The notes under the pieces: model-generated
What the model was told of the DNA's origin: nothing
The model's input: the letters and a program-made list of their open reading frames with translations, nothing else
The model's database searches: none
Program-made: the position numbers and the translations under genes
Assembly: GCF_017832975.1 (NCBI RefSeq)
Contig: NZ_JAFIBI010000001.1
Coordinates: 744,001-808,000, forward strand
Origin: Arthrobacter sp. PvP023
GTDB taxonomy: Bacteria > Actinomycetota > Actinomycetes > Actinomycetales > Micrococcaceae
Length of the DNA stretch: 64,000 bases
Direction of reading: 5' to 3'
Part shown: positions 26,132-35,606 of the stretch, in pieces
Layout of the letters: every line of letters begins with the position of its first letter
How positions within the stretch are numbered: position 1 is the first letter of the stretch

Positions 26132-26178
26132 CCGGATATGCGGATAAATCATGCTTTCAAAACCGCATATGAGGTAAT
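26132..26178 (+). promoter_or_regulatory. Direct-repeat operator upstream of the molybdate regulator and mod genes
   Basis: CCGGATATGCGGATAA (26132-26147) and CCGCATATGAGGTAAT (26163-26178) repeat in the same orientation 31 bp apart, about three helical turns. ATATGCGG in the first and CCGCATAT in the second also form an inverted pair. TAATAG (26175-26180) could be a -10; a transcript from it would start within a few bases of the ATG at 26190, so the mRNA may be almost leaderless. Confidence 0.5.
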
Positions 26179-26189
26179 AGGCTGGACAA

Positions 26190-26600
26190 ATGCCCACCAT
26201 ACGCATTGCGGAAGCAGCCCGGTTCCTCGGTGTCAGCGACGATACCGTCCGCCGCTGGACCGAGAACGGAAGCCTCACTCCGGTGAAGGACGAATCCGGC
26301 CGCCTGGCCGTGGACGGTTTCGAGCTGGCAACCCTGGCCCGCGAACAGGCACAGCTGCCGGATGACCCCGCCCGGGTGGGCAGTTCGGCGCGCAACCGGT
26401 TCGTCGGCCTGGTCACGGGAATCACCGCGGACAAGGTCATGGCTCAGGTGGAACTGCAGTGCGGGCCATTCCGCGTCGTGTCCCTGATGAGCAGCGAAGC
26501 TGTCCGCGAGCTCGGCCTGGAGCTCGGTTCCGTGGCCACGGCCGTGGTCAAGGCCACCACCGTGATCATTGAAACGCCGCAGGGAAAGAGCATCGTGTGA
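26190..26600 (+). CDS. HTH-TOBE molybdate-responsive regulator
   Basis: 136 aa. Residues 3-45 form a MerR/excisionase-type helix-turn-helix (IRIAEAARFLGVSDDTVRRW); residues about 66-132 are one TOBE/Mop domain (SARNRFVGLVTGITADKVMA, LGSVATAVVKATTVIIETP), which binds molybdate. This compact HTH-plus-TOBE layout takes the role of ModE in actinobacteria. Its stop overlaps the GTG of modA, and the direct repeats upstream are likely its own site, giving autoregulation and control of modABC. Confidence 0.85.
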   Translation: MPTIRIAEAARFLGVSDDTVRRWTENGSLTPVKDESGRLAVDGFELATLAREQAQLPDDPARVGSSARNRFVGLVTGITADKVMAQVELQCGPFRVVSLMSSEAVRELGLELGSVATAVVKATTVIIETPQGKSIV

Positions 26601-27409
26601 ACACCAGGAAACCGCGCGCTGCAGCACTGCTGGCAGCGGCGGCGCTCACCGCAGGCCTTGCCGCTTGCGCTCCGGCAGCGTCGACGTCGGCCGGCCCTGC
26701 GGCCGGCGCATCCTCGGATACGGCCGGGCAGCTTTCCGGGACCATCACCGTTTTTGCGGCGGCTTCGCTCAAAGCCACCTTCACAACGCTCGCGGACGAG
26801 TTTGAGAAGAAGAACCCCGGCACCACGGTGACACTCAGCTTCGCCGGTTCCTCGGACCTGGCCACGCAGATCAGCCAGGGTGCGCCCGCTGACGTGTTTG
26901 CCTCCGCAGACACCACGAACATGGCCAAGCTCGCCGACGCGGGACTCCTTGACGGCGCAGCGACGAACTTCGCCACTAATGTCCTGCAGATCGCGGTCCC
27001 GCCGTCCAACCCGGCGTCGATCGCTTCCTTCGCGGACCTGGCCAGGCCCGGCGTCAAAGTGGTGGTCTGCGCGGGCCAGGTCCCGTGCGGTGCCGCGGCG
27101 GACGCCGTTGAAAAGGCTGCCGGCGTCACGCTTGCCCCGGTCAGTGAGGAATCATCCGTCACCGACGTCCTGGGCAAAGTGACGTCGGGTGAGGCCGATG
27201 CCGGCCTGGTGTACGTCACCGACGTCAAGGCCGCCGGCGCCAAGGCGAAGGGAATCCCGTTCGCGGAAGCCGGCAAGGCCGTCAACACTTATCCCATCGC
27301 CACCGTAGGCGCCAGCAGGAACAAGCAACTGGCCGCAGCGTTCGTCGCCATGGTGGCCGGCGCCGACGGCAGGAAGACCCTCGCCGACGCGGGCTTCGGG
27401 GCTCCCTAA
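26597..27409 (+). CDS. modA: Molybdate ABC transporter, substrate-binding lipoprotein
   Basis: 270 aa. GTG start overlapping the upstream stop by 4 bases (GTGA). A lipoprotein signal with lipobox LAAC (Cys at about residue 24) is followed by a Ser/Ala/Gly linker. The binding domain has [20 protein letters not shown], the oxyanion serines in [20 protein letters not shown], and [16 protein letters not shown]; the C-terminus has the YPIATVGAS segment. It captures molybdate (or tungstate) outside the membrane for ModBC. Confidence 0.93.
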   Translation: MNTRKPRAAALLAAAALTAGLAACAPAASTSAGPAAGASSDTAGQLSGTITVFAAASLKATFTTLADEFEKKNPGTTVTLSFAGSSDLATQISQGAPADVFASADTTNMAKLADAGLLDGAATNFATNVLQIAVPPSNPASIASFADLARPGVKVVVCAGQVPCGAAADAVEKAAGVTLAPVSEESSVTDVLGKVTSGEADAGLVYVTDVKAAGAKAKGIPFAEAGKAVNTYPIATVGASRNKQLAAAFVAMVAGADGRKTLADAGFGAP

Positions 27410-27411
27410 GG

Positions 27412-28293
27412 ATGGTCCAAGCCAACGTGAGCGGTTACCACGGCATCCCGCGCTGGATCTATGCCATCGCAGCGGCGGGCGGACTGTTCGTGCTCCTGCC
27501 GCTGGCCGCGATGGCTGCCAGGGTCAACTGGCCCCAGTTCATCCCGCTGGTCACGTCCGAATCCTCCCTGACGGCCCTGGCGCTCAGCCTGCGGACCTCG
27601 GCCGCGAGCACCGTCTTGTGCATCGTCTTCGGAGTGCCGCTTGCCCTGGTGCTGGCCCGCTCGAGCTTCCGGGGCCAGCGGCTGCTGCGCGCCTTCGTGC
27701 TGCTGCCACTGGTGCTGCCGCCGGTGGTGGGCGGCATCGCGCTCCTGTACACCTTCGGCCGCCAGGGCCTGCTGGGCCGCAGCCTTGAGGCTGCCGGGAT
27801 CCAGATTGCGTTTTCGACGACGGCGGTGGTGCTCGCGCAGACCTTCGTGGCACTGCCGTTCCTGGTGGTGAGTTTGGAAGGCGCACTGCGCACGGCCGGC
27901 GGACGGTACGAGGCAGTGGCGGCCACGCTCGGCGCCCGCCCCACCACTGTGCTGCGCCGCGTCACCGTGCCGCTGGTGCTGCCAGGCCTGGCCTCCGGCG
28001 CCGTGTTGTCCTTTGCCCGGAGCCTGGGCGAATTCGGTGCGACGCTCACCTTCGCCGGGAGCCTGCAGGGGGTGACCCGGACGCTGCCGCTGGAAATCTA
28101 CCTGCAGCGGGAAACGGATGCCGATGCCGCCGTCGCGCTTTCCCTCGTCCTGGTGGCTGTCGCCGTGACAGTGGTGGGACTGACTTACCGGCGCCCGGGG
28201 CAGCAGAGCCAACGCAGTTCGCCGGCGGACAGCACCGCCAGCCGGCTGGGAGACGGGCGACCGGCCGATGGAAAACTGGACGGTGCCCGGTGA
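27412..28293 (+). CDS. modB: Molybdate ABC transporter, permease
   Basis: 293 aa with about five or six membrane helices and the EAA coupling loop [20 protein letters not shown] that contacts Mod[21 protein letters not shown] and [20 protein letters not shown] are ModB-typical. The hydrophilic tail after residue 260 ([15 protein letters not shown]) is longer than in most ModB proteins. Starts 2 bp after modA and overlaps modC by 4 bases. Confidence 0.93.
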   Translation: MVQANVSGYHGIPRWIYAIAAAGGLFVLLPLAAMAARVNWPQFIPLVTSESSLTALALSLRTSAASTVLCIVFGVPLALVLARSSFRGQRLLRAFVLLPLVLPPVVGGIALLYTFGRQGLLGRSLEAAGIQIAFSTTAVVLAQTFVALPFLVVSLEGALRTAGGRYEAVAATLGARPTTVLRRVTVPLVLPGLASGAVLSFARSLGEFGATLTFAGSLQGVTRTLPLEIYLQRETDADAAVALSLVLVAVAVTVVGLTYRRPGQQSQRSSPADSTASRLGDGRPADGKLDGAR

Positions 28294-29366
28294 GCTTCCA
28301 CATGCAGGCAACCGTGCGTGCCCGCGGGTTCGACGTCGGGCTGAGCCTCGCGCCGGGCGAAACCGTTGCGGTGCTCGGCCCCAACGGGGCCGGGAAATCG
28401 ACCCTCCTCAACGTCATCGCCGGGCTGCTGCGGCCGGATACCGGCCGCGCCGAAATCGACGGAAAAGTGCTGTTCGACCTCGACGGCGGCGCCACCGCCT
28501 GGACTGCGCCGCACCACCGCGGCACGGCCCTGCTCGCGCAGGAACCGCTGCTGTTCCCGCACCTCAGCGCCCTGGAAAACGTGGCCTTCGGGCCCCGCAG
28601 TGCCGGGACGGCAAGGAAAGCGGCCCGCGAGTCGGCCCGGAAATGGCTTGCCGCGGTGGATGCGGCGGAGCTCGAAGCCCGGCGCCCCGCGGAACTCTCC
28701 GGCGGCCAGGCCCAGCGCGTGGCTGTCGCACGGGCGCTCGCGGCCAACCCCGAAGTACTGCTGCTGGACGAGCCCATGGCAGCCCTGGACATCCACGCCG
28801 CACCGCTGCTCCGCAGGCTCCTGAAGAAGGTCCTGGCCGGGCGCCGCGCCATCATCATCACCCACGATGTCCTTGACGCCCTGATGCTGGCCGACCGGGT
28901 GATCGTCCTCGAGGAGGGCCGGATCGCCGAGGAAGGGCCCACCCGGCAGGTCCTGCAGCGGCCCCGGAGCCGGTTCGCCGCCGGACTGGCCGGGCTCAAC
29001 CTCATTCAAGGGACGCTGACCGCCACAGGAATCCGGACCGCGGAGGGCCGGGAAGTGGCCGGGCACCTGGACCAGGAATACCTCCCGGACGGTACCGGGG
29101 CGGCCGCCCTGGCCGGTCAGCCCGGCGTGGCAGCCTTCCCGCCGTCGGCCGTTTCCGTGTTCCTGACGGACGCGCACGGCAGCCCGCGGAACTCATTCGC
29201 CGTCACCGTCTCCGACCTGGAACAGCATGGAGACCAGATTCGGGTCCGGGCCAGCGGGATGTCCGCCGATATCACTCCGGCCGCCTCCGCGGACCTGGGG
29301 CTGGCGCCGGGAATGACGGTCTACTTCGTCATCAAGGCGGCAGCGGTAGCCGTCTACCCGGCCTAG
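28290..29366 (+). CDS. modC: Molybdate ABC transporter, ATP-binding protein
   Basis: 358 aa from GTG 28290 (GTGA overlap with modB). Walker [10 protein letters not shown] at 30-38, signature LSGGQ at 136-140, Walker B LLLDEP at 157-162, then the H-loop ([12 protein letters not shown]). After residue about 290 lies the ModC-type TOBE regulatory domain ([20 protein letters not shown], ending [13 protein letters not shown]). It energises molybdate import. The 197 bp after it hold no gene; TTGGGG and GATACC 17 bp apart near 29426-29454 might be a weak promoter for the transporter. Confidence 0.93.
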   Translation: MSFHMQATVRARGFDVGLSLAPGETVAVLGPNGAGKSTLLNVIAGLLRPDTGRAEIDGKVLFDLDGGATAWTAPHHRGTALLAQEPLLFPHLSALENVAFGPRSAGTARKAARESARKWLAAVDAAELEARRPAELSGGQAQRVAVARALAANPEVLLLDEPMAALDIHAAPLLRRLLKKVLAGRRAIIITHDVLDALMLADRVIVLEEGRIAEEGPTRQVLQRPRSRFAAGLAGLNLIQGTLTATGIRTAEGREVAGHLDQEYLPDGTGAAALAGQPGVAAFPPSAVSVFLTDAHGSPRNSFAVTVSDLEQHGDQIRVRASGMSADITPAASADLGLAPGMTVYFVIKAAAVAVYPA

Positions 29367-29563
29367 CAAACTCCCACAAACCGCCGCAAACGGCACCAAA
29401 CGCGTGAGTAGTCTCATAAAACTTGGGGGTCCGCCGCACCGCGTTGATACCGTCGAAAGCCAAGCCAGACTCAATACGACCCCTGGCCCCCGCCTCCGCG
29501 CGCCACAGCGCGGCCGGGAGACCCGGCGTCTGGACCGCAGCCTCAAAAACTGAAATGGGACCA

Positions 29564-31729
29564 ATGAGCCACAACTCCTCAGCGCACCCCGGCGCAGCGC
29601 CGGCAGCGGGCGCACCCTCACCGCCAAGCCAGTCCCCGGCGCAGGACGCCGCGCCGGAACGCACCACCCGGGTCAACAAGACCGTGTTTTTCGGCTCGGC
29701 CGCGGGCGTGGTGGGCATCGCGCTCTGGGCCATGCTCGCCAAGGACAACGCCGAGGCGGTCATCGGGTCCATGGTGGGCTGGGTGTCCACCAACATGGGC
29801 TGGTACTACTTCCTTATCGTCACGGCCGTGGTGGTTTTCGTCCTCGTGGCCGCGCTGTCACGGGTGGGCAAGACCAAGCTCGGACCGGACCATTCCAAGC
29901 CCCAGTTCGGCATGTTCACCTGGGCCGCCATGCTGTTCGCCGCCGGCATCGGAATCGACCTGATGTTCTTCTCCGTGTCCGAACCGGTCAGCCAGTACCT
30001 TGCCCCGCCGCAGGGCGAAGGCGGTACCGCTGAAGCCGCCCGGCAGGCCCTGGTCTGGACCCTGTTCCACTACGGCATCACCGGCTGGGCGCTCTACGCG
30101 CTGATGGGGCTGGCGCTTGGCTACTTCGCGTACCGCCACAATCTTCCGCTGAGCATCCGTTCCGCGCTGTACCCGATCTTCGGCAAGAAGATCGAGGGCC
30201 CGGTGGGGCATGCCGTGGACATCGCCGCCCTGCTCGGCACCATCTTCGGCATCGCCACTTCGCTGGGCATCGGCGTGGTCCAGCTCAACTACGGCCTGAA
30301 CTTCATGTTCGGCATCCCGGAGAACCTCGCCGTGCAGATCGGCCTGATCGCCCTGTCCGTGGTGATGGCCACCGTCTCGGTGGTGTCCGGCGTCGAGAAG
30401 GGCATCCGGCGGCTGTCCGAACTCAACGTGATCCTGGCCGTGGCCCTGATGCTGTTCGTGCTGGTGACCGGCAAGACCAGCTTCCTGCTGGACGGCATCG
30501 TGCAGAACGTCGGCGACGTCATGAGCCGCTTCCCGGCCATGACCCTGGACACCTTCGCGTACGACCGGCCCACCGACTGGCTGAATGCCTGGACCCTGTT
30601 CTTCTGGGCCTGGTGGATAGCCTGGGCGCCGTTCGTCGGCCTGTTCCTGGCGCGCATCTCCCGCGGCCGCACGATCCGCCAGTTCGTGCTCGGCACCATG
30701 ACGGTCCCGTTCCTCTTCATCCTGCTGTGGATCTCCGTGTTCGGGAACTCCAGCATTGACCTGATCATGAACGGCAACGCGGCCTTCGGCGAAGCCGCCA
30801 TGAGCCACCCGGAGCGCGGCTTCTACAGCCTGCTGTCCCAGTACCCCGGCGTTCCGGTGACGGCCGCCGTCGCCACCTTCACGGGACTGCTGTTCTACGT
30901 GACCTCCGCGGACTCCGGAGCCCTGGTGATGGCCAACTTCACCTCGCACCTCAAGGACGCCGACGCCGACGGTCCCGAATGGATGCGCGTGTTCTGGGCG
31001 GTGGCAACCGGCCTGCTGACGCTCGCCATGCTGATGGTGGGCGGCGTGGCCACCCTGCAGAACGCCACGATTGTGATGGGCCTGCCGCTGTCCCTGCTTC
31101 TGGTGTTCATCATGCTGGGGCTCTACAAAGCGCTGCGGGTGGAGAATTCGCTCAACGACAGCTACCGCGCCAGCCTTCCGGGCATCATCACCGGCCGTGC
31201 GGGCGAACAGCGCGGCGGCCGCAGCTGGCGCCAGCGACTCACCCGCGCCATGAGCTATCCCGGCCGCCGGCAGACCACGCGGTTCGTCGAAACCGTGGCC
31301 GTGCCGGCGCTCCGGGAGGTCAGCGAGGAACTGAAGGCCCAGGGCGCAGAGACCGCGCTTTCGGTGTCCACCGTGGAATCCTGCGGGATTGAGAGTGCGG
31401 ACCTGCAGCTCGCCATGGGCGACGAGCGGCCCTTCAAGTACCAGATCTACCCGGTGCAGTACGAGACGCCGTCCTACGCCACCCGGCGGGCGGACCCGGA
31501 CGACCACTACTACCGGATGGAAGTGTTCTCCCTCGAGGGCAGCCACGGCTACGACCTCATGGGCTACACGAAGGAACAGGTCATCACCGATGTCCTGGAC
31601 CACTACGAACAGCACCTGGAATTCCTGCACCTGAACCGTGCAGCGCCGGGCAATACCGTCCTGGTCGAAGACCAGGTGGCCAAAGACAATTGGGAATCAG
31701 ACTTCGAAACGCAGGAGGCAGCGAAATGA
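29564..31729 (+). CDS. BCCT-family choline/glycine betaine transporter (BetT-like)
   Basis: 721 aa from ATG 29564 (a weak GGGA upstream; an ATG at 29555 is also possible). About 60 residues of Pro/Ala-rich N-terminus precede 12 membrane helices. The BCCT substrate box of aromatic residues is in FFWAWWIAWAPFVGLFLARI, and the helix-3 signature is FAAGIGIDLMFFSVSEPVSQ. After residue about 560 a long cytoplasmic domain follows, as in BetT choline transporters. It is followed with a 4-base overlap by betaine aldehyde dehydrogenase and choline oxidase, so choline is the likely cargo. Confidence 0.9.
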   Translation: MSHNSSAHPGAAPAAGAPSPPSQSPAQDAAPERTTRVNKTVFFGSAAGVVGIALWAMLAKDNAEAVIGSMVGWVSTNMGWYYFLIVTAVVVFVLVAALSRVGKTKLGPDHSKPQFGMFTWAAMLFAAGIGIDLMFFSVSEPVSQYLAPPQGEGGTAEAARQALVWTLFHYGITGWALYALMGLALGYFAYRHNLPLSIRSALYPIFGKKIEGPVGHAVDIAALLGTIFGIATSLGIGVVQLNYGLNFMFGIPENLAVQIGLIALSVVMATVSVVSGVEKGIRRLSELNVILAVALMLFVLVTGKTSFLLDGIVQNVGDVMSRFPAMTLDTFAYDRPTDWLNAWTLFFWAWWIAWAPFVGLFLARISRGRTIRQFVLGTMTVPFLFILLWISVFGNSSIDLIMNGNAAFGEAAMSHPERGFYSLLSQYPGVPVTAAVATFTGLLFYVTSADSGALVMANFTSHLKDADADGPEWMRVFWAVATGLLTLAMLMVGGVATLQNATIVMGLPLSLLLVFIMLGLYKALRVENSLNDSYRASLPGIITGRAGEQRGGRSWRQRLTRAMSYPGRRQTTRFVETVAVPALREVSEELKAQGAETALSVSTVESCGIESADLQLAMGDERPFKYQIYPVQYETPSYATRRADPDDHYYRMEVFSLEGSHGYDLMGYTKEQVITDVLDHYEQHLEFLHLNRAAPGNTVLVEDQVAKDNWESDFETQEAAK

Positions 31730-33249
31730 CCACCGCAACGCTATTCATCGGCGGCACCTGGAGTGCAGCGTCCGACGGCGGCACCCGGGAAATCCGCTGC
31801 CCGGCCGACGGCGAACTGGCCGGCATCGTCTCCGAGGCCAACGCCTACGACGCTGTCCGCGCCGTGGCGGCCGCCCGGGCGGCGTTCGACGGCGGCGAAT
31901 GGGCCGGCGTCCCCGCCCTGGAACGCGGGTCCTTCCTGCTGCGCGTCGCCGCGAGGCTGCGGGAGCGCAAGGACGAGTTCGCCCGCGCCGAAACGCTGGA
32001 CACCGGCAAGCGCCTGGTGGAGAGCGAAATCGACATGGACGACATCGCCAACTGCTTCGAGTACTTCGGCAAGATCGCGGGCCAGGACTCCGGCCGGCTG
32101 GTCGATGCGGGCAGCAGCACCGTGGTCAGCCGGATCGAATACGAACCGGTGGGCGTCTGCGCGCTGATCGCACCCTGGAACTACCCGCTGCTGCAGGCCG
32201 CCTGGAAGATCGCCCCGGCGCTCGCGGCAGGCTGCAGCTTCGTGCTCAAGCCGAGCGAACTGACGCCCCACACTGCCATCCTGATGATGGAGGTGCTGGA
32301 AGAGCTGGGACTGCCGTCCGGCGTCGCCAACCTTGTCCTCGGCGACGGGAAAACCGTGGGTTCCGTGCTTTCCGGAAACCCGGATGTTGACCTCGTCTCC
32401 TTCACGGGCGGGCTCGAAACCGGCAAGACCATCGCGGCTTCGGCCGCCGCCACGGTCAAGAAGGTGGCGCTGGAGCTGGGCGGCAAGAACCCCAACATCA
32501 TCTTCGCTGACGCCGACTTCGACGCCGCCCTGGACAATGCTCTCAACGCCGCCTTCGTGCATTCCGGCCAGGTCTGCTCGGCCGGCTCGCGCCTGATTGT
32601 CGAGGAATCCATCGCCGAACGGTTCGTGGACGAGCTGGTCCGCCGTGCGGAGCAGATCCGCCTGGGCGGCCCCTTCGATCCCGACGCCGAGACGGGGCCG
32701 CTGATCTCCGCTGCGCACCGCGACAAGGTGACCGCCTACGTGGACAAGGGCGTGGCCGAGGGCGCACGCCTGCGCTGCGGCGGGAAGTGGGGCGATGGCG
32801 AGCTCAAGAAGGGCTACTACTACCTGCCCACCGTCCTGGACCAGGTCACCAGCGGCATGTCCGTGCTCAAGGACGAAGCCTTCGGCCCGGTGGTCACGGT
32901 GGAAACCTTCAGCACCGAAGAAGAAGCCGTCCGGCTGGGCAATGACACCCACTACGGCCTGGCCGGCGCCGTCTGGACCCAGGATGCCGGCAAGAGCCAG
33001 CGCGTGGCCCGCAAGCTGCGCCACGGCACCATCTGGATCAACGATTTCCACCCCTACCTGCCGCAGGCGGAGTGGGGCGGCTTCGGCCAGTCCGGCGTCG
33101 GACGCGAACTCGGACCCACGGGCCTGGCCGAATACCAGGAAGCCAAGCACGTCTATCACAACATCGATCCGCAGGTGACGGGCTGGTTCGCGGACCACGG
33201 CGCAGCCGGAAACACAGGCGAGAACACAGTCACTGCAGAGGGGAACTAA
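31726..33249 (+). CDS. betB: Betaine-aldehyde dehydrogenase
   Basis: 507 aa from ATG 31726 (AGGAGG upstream, ATGA overlap with the transporter stop). Aldehyde dehydrogenase superfamily: APWNYPLLQAAWKIAPALAA (cofactor/substrate entry), FTGGLETGKTI where the usual form is FTGS, catalytic Glu in VALELGGKNPNIIFADADFD, catalytic Cys in FVHSGQVCSAGSRLIVEESI, and INDFHPYLPQAEWGGFGQSG near the C-terminus, typical of betaine aldehyde enzymes. It oxidises betaine aldehyde to glycine betaine using NAD(P)+. Middle gene of the choline operon. Confidence 0.9.
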   Translation: MTTATLFIGGTWSAASDGGTREIRCPADGELAGIVSEANAYDAVRAVAAARAAFDGGEWAGVPALERGSFLLRVAARLRERKDEFARAETLDTGKRLVESEIDMDDIANCFEYFGKIAGQDSGRLVDAGSSTVVSRIEYEPVGVCALIAPWNYPLLQAAWKIAPALAAGCSFVLKPSELTPHTAILMMEVLEELGLPSGVANLVLGDGKTVGSVLSGNPDVDLVSFTGGLETGKTIAASAAATVKKVALELGGKNPNIIFADADFDAALDNALNAAFVHSGQVCSAGSRLIVEESIAERFVDELVRRAEQIRLGGPFDPDAETGPLISAAHRDKVTAYVDKGVAEGARLRCGGKWGDGELKKGYYYLPTVLDQVTSGMSVLKDEAFGPVVTVETFSTEEEAVRLGNDTHYGLAGAVWTQDAGKSQRVARKLRHGTIWINDFHPYLPQAEWGGFGQSGVGRELGPTGLAEYQEAKHVYHNIDPQVTGWFADHGAAGNTGENTVTAEGN

Positions 33250-33253
33250 GCGC

Positions 33254-34837
33254 ATGACAGCACTGGACAAGACTGACTTCGACTACATCGTGATCGGCGG
33301 CGGGTCCGCCGGCGCGGCGGCGGCCTCCCGGCTGAGCGAGGACCCCTCGGTGGAAGTGGCACTCGTGGAAGCCGGCCCGGACGACCGCGGCGTGGACGCC
33401 ATCCTCCAGCTGGACCGTTGGATGGAACTGCTGGAATCCGGCTACGACTGGGACTACCCCGTGGAGGAGCAGGAAAACGGCAACTCCTTCATGCGCCACG
33501 CCCGCGCCAAGGTGATGGGCGGCTGCTCCAGCCACAACTCCTGCATCGCTTTCTGGGCGCCCCGCGAGGACATCGACGAGTGGGAGCAGAAGTTCGGCGC
33601 CACCGGCTGGAACGCCGAGACGGCCTACCGCCTGTACAAGCACCTGGAGACCAACGAGGACGCCGGACCGGACGCGCCGCACCACGGCGACAGCGGCCCG
33701 GTCCACCTGATGAACGTACCGGCGGAGGACCCCTGCGGCCGCGCCTTGCTGGACGCCTGCGAGGAAACCGGGATTCCCCGGGTCCGCTTCAACTCCGGCG
33801 AAACGGTGATCAACGGCGCCAACTTCTTCCAGATCAACCGCCGCGCCGACGGCACCCGCTCGTCGTCGTCCGTGTCCTACATCCACCCCGTGGTGGACCG
33901 TCCCAACTTCACCCTGCTGACCGGGCTGCGGGCCCGCGAGCTGAAGTTCACAGCGGACAACCGCTGCACCGGCGTCGATGTCGTGGACAACTCCTTCGGT
34001 AAAACGCACACCCTGACTGCCCGGGCCGAGGTGATCCTGTCCGCCGGGGCCATCGATTCGCCCAAGCTGCTCATGCTGTCCGGGATCGGCCCGGCCGCCC
34101 AGCTGGAAGAGTTCGGCATCCCGGTCCGCTCCGATTCCCCCGGGGTCGGCGAACACCTTCAGGACCACCCGGAAGGCGTCATCCAGTGGGAAGCCAGGAA
34201 GCCCATGCCGGAGACGTCCACACAGTGGTGGGAGATCGGGATCTTCACCACCACTGAAGAAGGCCTGGACCGGCCGGACCTGATGTTCCACTACGGCTCG
34301 GTGCCCTTCGATATGCACACGCTGCGGCAGGGCTTCCCGACGACGGACAACGGCTTCTGCTTGACGCCCAACGTCACGCACGCCAGGTCACGCGGGACGG
34401 TCCGGCTCCGCAGCCGCGACTACCGGGACAAGCCCAAGGTGGATCCGCGGTACTTCACCGATCCGCACGACATGCGCGTGATGGTTGCCGGCATCCGCAA
34501 GGCCCGCGAAATCGTGGCGCAGCCGGCCATGGCCGAATGGGCGGGCAAGGAGCTCTATCCCGGCGAGGCCATTCAGAGCGATGCGGAAATCACTGACTAC
34601 ATCCGCAAAACCCACAACACGGTCTACCACCCGGCGGGAACCGTGAGGATGGGTGCGTCGGACGACGTGATGTCCCCGCTGGACCCTGAGCTGCGGGTCA
34701 AGGGCGTGACCGGACTGCGTGTTGCGGATGCCTCGGTGATGCCGGAGCTGACCACGGTGAACCCGAACATCACCACCATGATGATCGGGGAGCGCTGCGC
34801 GGAGCTGGTGAAGGCCGCGCGGGCACAGGCCTCCTAA
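33254..34837 (+). CDS. codA: Choline oxidase (GMC flavoprotein)
   Basis: 527 aa, closely similar throughout to Arthrobacter globiformis choline oxidase (I recognise long blocks such as RHARAKVMGGCSSHNSCIAF and DSPGVGEHLQDHPEG). Rossmann FAD site FDYIVIGGGSAGAAAASRLS; H94 in GGCSSHNS matches the histidine that binds FAD covalently; the active-site His/Asn are in NTVYHPAGTVRMG and TTVNPNITTMM. It converts choline to glycine betaine in two O2-dependent steps, releasing two H2O2. The 3' end overlaps the convergent AhpD-like gene by 4 bp. Confidence 0.93.
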   Translation: MTALDKTDFDYIVIGGGSAGAAAASRLSEDPSVEVALVEAGPDDRGVDAILQLDRWMELLESGYDWDYPVEEQENGNSFMRHARAKVMGGCSSHNSCIAFWAPREDIDEWEQKFGATGWNAETAYRLYKHLETNEDAGPDAPHHGDSGPVHLMNVPAEDPCGRALLDACEETGIPRVRFNSGETVINGANFFQINRRADGTRSSSSVSYIHPVVDRPNFTLLTGLRARELKFTADNRCTGVDVVDNSFGKTHTLTARAEVILSAGAIDSPKLLMLSGIGPAAQLEEFGIPVRSDSPGVGEHLQDHPEGVIQWEARKPMPETSTQWWEIGIFTTTEEGLDRPDLMFHYGSVPFDMHTLRQGFPTTDNGFCLTPNVTHARSRGTVRLRSRDYRDKPKVDPRYFTDPHDMRVMVAGIRKAREIVAQPAMAEWAGKELYPGEAIQSDAEITDYIRKTHNTVYHPAGTVRMGASDDVMSPLDPELRVKGVTGLRVADASVMPELTTVNPNITTMMIGERCAELVKAARAQAS

Positions 34838-35343
34838 GGCGTTTCGGATTCATTCTTTACGTCGCGCCGCACAGGGTGCTGGCTGGTGATGGACACGCGG
34901 TTGAACGCGTTCATGGTGATCACCAGCCAGCTCACCGCCGAATATTCGGCCGTGTTCAGGTGCTGCCGCGCGTAGGCGTCCTCCCGTTCACGGGTGTGGG
35001 CGTCCGGCAGGGTGGTGATGGACTCGGCCAATGCCAGGGCCGCGCGCTCCTTTTCCGTGAACAACGCGGTGTCCCGCCAGGCGGACAGCACGGCGAGGCG
35101 CTGCGTGGTTTCGCCCTTCTTCAGAGCATCGGCAACATGCATGTTCAGGCAGTAGGCGCAGCCGTTGATCTGCGAGATGCGGACGTTGAGCAGCTCCGTC
35201 AGCTCCCTGCTGATGCCGGCTTCGTCGGCGGCCTCCCGGGCCTTCAGGCCGAGTCCGTTCAGCGCACGCCAGACGGCCGGGCTTTCCTTGTCAATGAAGA
35301 TGTGCTGGGTGGTGGGGTTGCCGGCATCATGAGTCTGGTCCAT
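34834..35343 (-). CDS. Carboxymuconolactone decarboxylase / AhpD-like protein
   Basis: 169 aa from ATG 35343, with GGGAG about 9 bases upstream. The AhpD redox motif is present: NGCAYCLNMHVADALKKGET, with C-x-x-C and the following His. Such proteins act as thiol peroxidases or hydroperoxidases. The convergent gene makes H2O2 (choline oxidase), so a link is possible but unproven. It diverges from the protease gene; the 263 bp between them hold only the hairpins noted at 35425-35551. Confidence 0.85.
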   Translation of the reverse strand: MDQTHDAGNPTTQHIFIDKESPAVWRALNGLGLKAREAADEAGISRELTELLNVRISQINGCAYCLNMHVADALKKGETTQRLAVLSAWRDTALFTEKERAALALAESITTLPDAHTREREDAYARQHLNTAEYSAVSWLVITMNAFNRVSITSQHPVRRDVKNESETP

Positions 35344-35424
35344 GGCTCCCAGAATACCCATCACGGCTTGACGGATTTTGTCATAGTCGTGACACAACCT
35401 CGATAGCGTTGTAGTGTTTTCACC

Positions 35425-35551
35425 GGACCGCTTGCCCGCCCCGCGGCGGGCGGCGGTCCACCAGAGAAGTTCCTGTATGTCGGGCCGTGCGCATGCCGTG
35501 CGCCGGCTCCCATGCCAGCCGGAGGGCGGTTCCTTGGGGGAGCCGCCCTCC
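35425..35551 (+). other. Hairpin-rich leader region before the protease gene
   Basis: Three strong stems follow each other: GGACCGC with GCGGTCC (35425-35459, with inner CCCGCC/GGCGGG pairing), CCGGCT with AGCCGG (35503-35522) and GGAGGGCGG with CCGCCCTCC (35521-35551, perfect 9 bp). The last two share two bases, so they could be alternative structures. No U-run follows. I do not recognise a known RNA family. Confidence 0.4.
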
Positions 35552-35606
35552 TGCATGTCCGCCTGCGGGGCTAACGTTTCTCCGGCCGCAGTCCTACCAT
35601 GTGAAA

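Noticed and set aside
24867-26147. Long open frame antisense to the berberine-bridge-like oxidase
   Set aside because: No recognisable domain; composition is that of a third-position GC shadow.
29367-29563. BetI-type operator before the choline operon
   Set aside because: No TetR-type palindrome of the expected form could be found; only a weak promoter-like pair is present.
29858-31630. 590-codon open frame antisense to the BCCT transporter
   Set aside because: His/Gln/Gly-rich composition with no family features; it mirrors the codon bias of the high-GC transporter gene on the other strand.
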